NCBI RefSeq assembly: GCF_036248255.1
Contig: NZ_CP109178.1
Span: 7,259,001 to 7,323,000 of the forward strand
Length of the DNA: 64,000 bases
Direction of reading: 5' to 3'
Origin: Streptomyces sp. NBC_01717
GTDB taxonomy: Bacteria; Actinomycetota; Actinomycetes; Streptomycetales; Streptomycetaceae
Shown piece by piece: positions 62,497 to 64,000 of the stretch. How positions within the stretch are numbered: position 1 is the stretch's first letter; each line of letters begins with the position of its first letter. Both the position numbers and the translations under genes were made by a program. A model generated the notes under the pieces. That model was not told the origin of the DNA, made no database searches, and saw nothing but the letters and a program-made list of their open reading frames with translations.

Positions 62497-62683
62497 ACCA
62501 GGTGGCCCGTAGCTGGCGGATGATCCGCCGGCGCAGCCGCACCCTGCGGCTGCCGTCACGGCGCAGCGTCAGTCGGTCCAACTCCCAGTGCCCGTACTCG
62601 GCATGGTCGGTCAGCAGGCGGGCCGTCTCCTTCCGGGACACCCCGCGCGGCACGTACACGTCGACAAATTCGTATTCCGGCAT
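62495..62683 (-). CDS. DUF5703 family small protein
   Basis: 62 residues: PEYEFVDVYVPRGVSRKETARLLTDHAEYGHWELDRL, then a very basic Arg-rich tail (RRDGSRRVRLRRRIIRQ). Matches the small actinobacterial DUF5703 family; function unknown, and the basic tail suggests nucleic-acid contact. Divergent from 62731, with a short 47-bp gap. There is no clear ribosome site, so it may be leaderless or weakly translated. Confidence 0.85.
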   Translation of the reverse strand: MPEYEFVDVYVPRGVSRKETARLLTDHAEYGHWELDRLTLRRDGSRRVRLRRRIIRQLRATW

Positions 62684-62730
62684 CGCATCTATTGTGCGGG
62701 CAGAGGCTGTGTACGGATAGCGTCTGCACT

Positions 62731-63390
62731 ATGTCTGATGCTGCGCAGCCCACCGCTGCCGAGGTACGCGCCGCCGCCGATGCCGTCAAAGCCGCGCTCG
62801 ACCATCACCTCGAGGCGGTCGAGCGCCGGTCCGGGGACGACGACCCGGCCGTCTACGACGCGTTCAACGCACTGGCCGCTGCGGCCGAGGTCTACGACGA
62901 ACTCCTCTACGACCGCTATGACGAGGTCACCCCCTTCGAGATTCCCGGCGTCGACGACTCCATGCCGCCGTACGCCGGCCCCGAGGAGCCGAACGCGCTC
63001 AGCGTGCTGATCCGCCGCGACTACGCGGTGGTGGAGCCGCCCCGGCTGCTCGCACAGGCGCAGCGGATCGCCGACGCGGATCCGGGCGACGGCGGCAAGG
63101 GGGCCGGCGCCGCGGCCGGGACCAGTGTCCATGCGGCGCTCGGTGTGCTCTTCGGCGAGTACGAACCGGACGAGATCGCCTCCCGGCATCAGGAGTTCGG
63201 CCTGGAGGAGGGCGACTCGACGCTCTGGGTCTCGGCGGCCGAGGAACTGCCCGAGGCGGGGGAGTGGCTCGGCGCCCCATTCGACGAGGCCGACCCGCAG
63301 CTGGTGGTCTGCCGCTTCGACGTCAGTTCCGTCTTCGACGAGGACGACCTCGACGAGGAGCTGGACGACCTGGCGGCCGACAGCTCCTGA
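62731..63390 (+). CDS. Conserved hypothetical acidic protein
   Basis: 219 residues from ATG 62731 (in-frame TTG/GTG codons upstream to 62692 are possible; no ribosome site, and a TACGGATAG element 13 bp before suggests leaderless transcription). Strongly acidic, Ala/Asp/Glu-rich: helical N-terminus AAADAVKAALDHHLEAVERR, middle YDELLYDRYDEVTPFEIPGVDDS, C-terminal run SSVFDEDDLDEELDDLAAD. No family function known to me. It is recurrent in Streptomyces next to chaplin and DUF5703 genes (from memory). Confidence 0.8.
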   Translation: MSDAAQPTAAEVRAAADAVKAALDHHLEAVERRSGDDDPAVYDAFNALAAAAEVYDELLYDRYDEVTPFEIPGVDDSMPPYAGPEEPNALSVLIRRDYAVVEPPRLLAQAQRIADADPGDGGKGAGAAAGTSVHAALGVLFGEYEPDEIASRHQEFGLEEGDSTLWVSAAEELPEAGEWLGAPFDEADPQLVVCRFDVSSVFDEDDLDEELDDLAADSS

Positions 63391-63451
63391 TCCCGTCGCC
63401 GACGGAGCCGGAGGACCGCTGCAGTGTGCGGTCCTCCGGCCCTCCGGTCGT

Positions 63452-64000
63452 CTAGACCGTGGCCGTCGGCAGCGCCTCCAGCAGGGCGCGCAGCCGGGTC
63501 GTGCGGTCCTGGGACGGGGACTGGGCCACCGCGCGCGGCAGCGCCTGGTCCACCCCGTGCACCACGGACAGATGCCGCTCCCCACGGCTGAACGCGGTGT
63601 ACACCCACGCCCGGCTCAGCCCCTGCGCGGCGTCACCGGGCAGTACGACGACCACTGCCGGCCATCGCATCCCGGTCGCCTGGTGGGCGCTGAGGGCCCA
63701 GCCGTGGCGTACCGACGACTCCACCCGCTCCTGCGGTACGACGACCGGCGTGCCCGCGCAGTCCAGATGCAGGCCCTCGGCGTCGGCCGAGACGACCACG
63801 CCGGGGACCGTCCTGCCGGGCGTCGGGATGTGCACGACCCGGTCGCCCGGGTCGAAACCGCCGAACCGTCCGGGGCCGGCGTTCAGCCGCTGCTTGAGCG
63901 CTGTGTTGAGCGCCCGGGTGCCCGCCGGGCCGCCGTGCCCGACGGTGATCACCTGTGTGTCCGCCGACGGTACGCCGATCGCGCGCGGCACCGAGTCGGC
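63452..64000 (-). CDS. RecD2-like ATP-dependent helicase, C-terminal part
   Basis: Frame is open to the right edge, so only the last 183 residues are seen. They contain LNTALKQRLNAGPGRFGGFDPGDRVVH and the UvrD_C_2 motif block SAHQATGMRWPAVVVVLPG with SRAWVYTAFSRGERHLSVVHG, diagnostic of RecD/TraA superfamily 1 helicases (motifs V-VI, Arg finger in FSRGERH). Likely a RecD2-type or helix-hairpin-helix helicase acting on recombination or repair intermediates. Walker motifs lie beyond the window. Confidence 0.85.
   Translation of the reverse strand, partial: ADSVPRAIGVPSADTQVITVGHGGPAGTRALNTALKQRLNAGPGRFGGFDPGDRVVHIPTPGRTVPGVVVSADAEGLHLDCAGTPVVVPQERVESSVRHGWALSAHQATGMRWPAVVVVLPGDAAQGLSRAWVYTAFSRGERHLSVVHGVDQALPRAVAQSPSQDRTTRLRALLEALPTATV

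Noticed and set aside
1..64000. CRISPR array, insertion sequences, prophage, integrase-associated attachment sites
   Set aside because: No regularly spaced repeats, transposase, integrase or phage structural genes were seen; the tRNA-Leu has no duplicated 3' end nearby.

Overview
The window is chromosomal DNA of a Streptomyces (high-GC actinomycete). The evidence is the very high GC content with strong third-position GC, GGAGG-type ribosome sites, frequent GTG starts, chaplin genes with a class-E-like LAHTG sorting signal, a SoxR with its Fe-S cysteines, mycothiol-type formaldehyde detoxification and many TetR regulators. The content (soxR region, gnt genes, chpH-chpC) resembles the S. coelicolor region around SCO1670-SCO1706 as I remember it; I could not align it. 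I see no CRISPR array, rRNA, insertion sequence, prophage or replication origin. One tRNA gene, tRNA-Leu(GAG), is present.

Layout. 1-8.5 kb: a 5'-complete SARP/AAA regulator running off the left edge, then a translationally coupled pair of secreted proteins (subtilisin-like protease and an FG-GAP protein). 8.7-12.8 kb: aldehyde dehydrogenase, zinc alcohol dehydrogenase and an MFS transporter. 13-20.5 kb: PPK2 kinase, EamA transporter, an ArsR-like regulator, TetR with divergent acyl-CoA dehydrogenase, a YiaA-like membrane protein, TetR with MaoC hydratase, SoxR, and a zinc-ribbon protein. 20.7-25 kb: secreted penicillin-acylase-type hydrolase facing a Tat-exported NamZ/DUF1343 muramidase. 25.1-30.7 kb: SDR, acyl-CoA ligase and TetR on the plus strand, facing an acyl-CoA dehydrogenase and an APH-type kinase on the minus strand. 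30.8-43 kb: glucarate dehydratase, quinone oxidoreductase, DUF202 pair with Nudix, DMT transporter, flavoprotein dehydrogenase, two small secreted SH3-like proteins, ASCH protein, APC permease, and a molybdopterin oxidoreductase with its cytochrome b. 43-46 kb: gluconate permease, gluconokinase and GntR. 46-53 kb: TetR, APC permease and amidohydrolase; mycothiol-dependent formaldehyde dehydrogenase with MBL hydrolase; pseudouridine synthase; a beta-galactosidase remnant. 53.5-59.5 kb: SDR, GH15 hydrolase, aldose epimerase and cation/proton antiporter. 59.5-64 kb: tRNA-Leu, M20 peptidase, chpH, chpC, small conserved proteins and the end of a RecD-like helicase.

The most notable system is at 25-30.7 kb. 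Acyl-CoA ligase, SDR, APH-type kinase and acyl-CoA dehydrogenase match the enzyme set (LvaE, LvaD, LvaA, LvaC) of the Pseudomonas levulinate/4-hydroxyacyl-CoA pathway. The two transcription units share an identical 16-bp sequence with a TetR-type palindrome in their promoters, and the TetR gene sits in one of them. Two further pairs of matching palindromes suggest two more local TetR circuits: 8693/16471, linking aldehyde/alcohol dehydrogenase with acyl-CoA dehydrogenase, and 18058/19299, linking TetR with MaoC.
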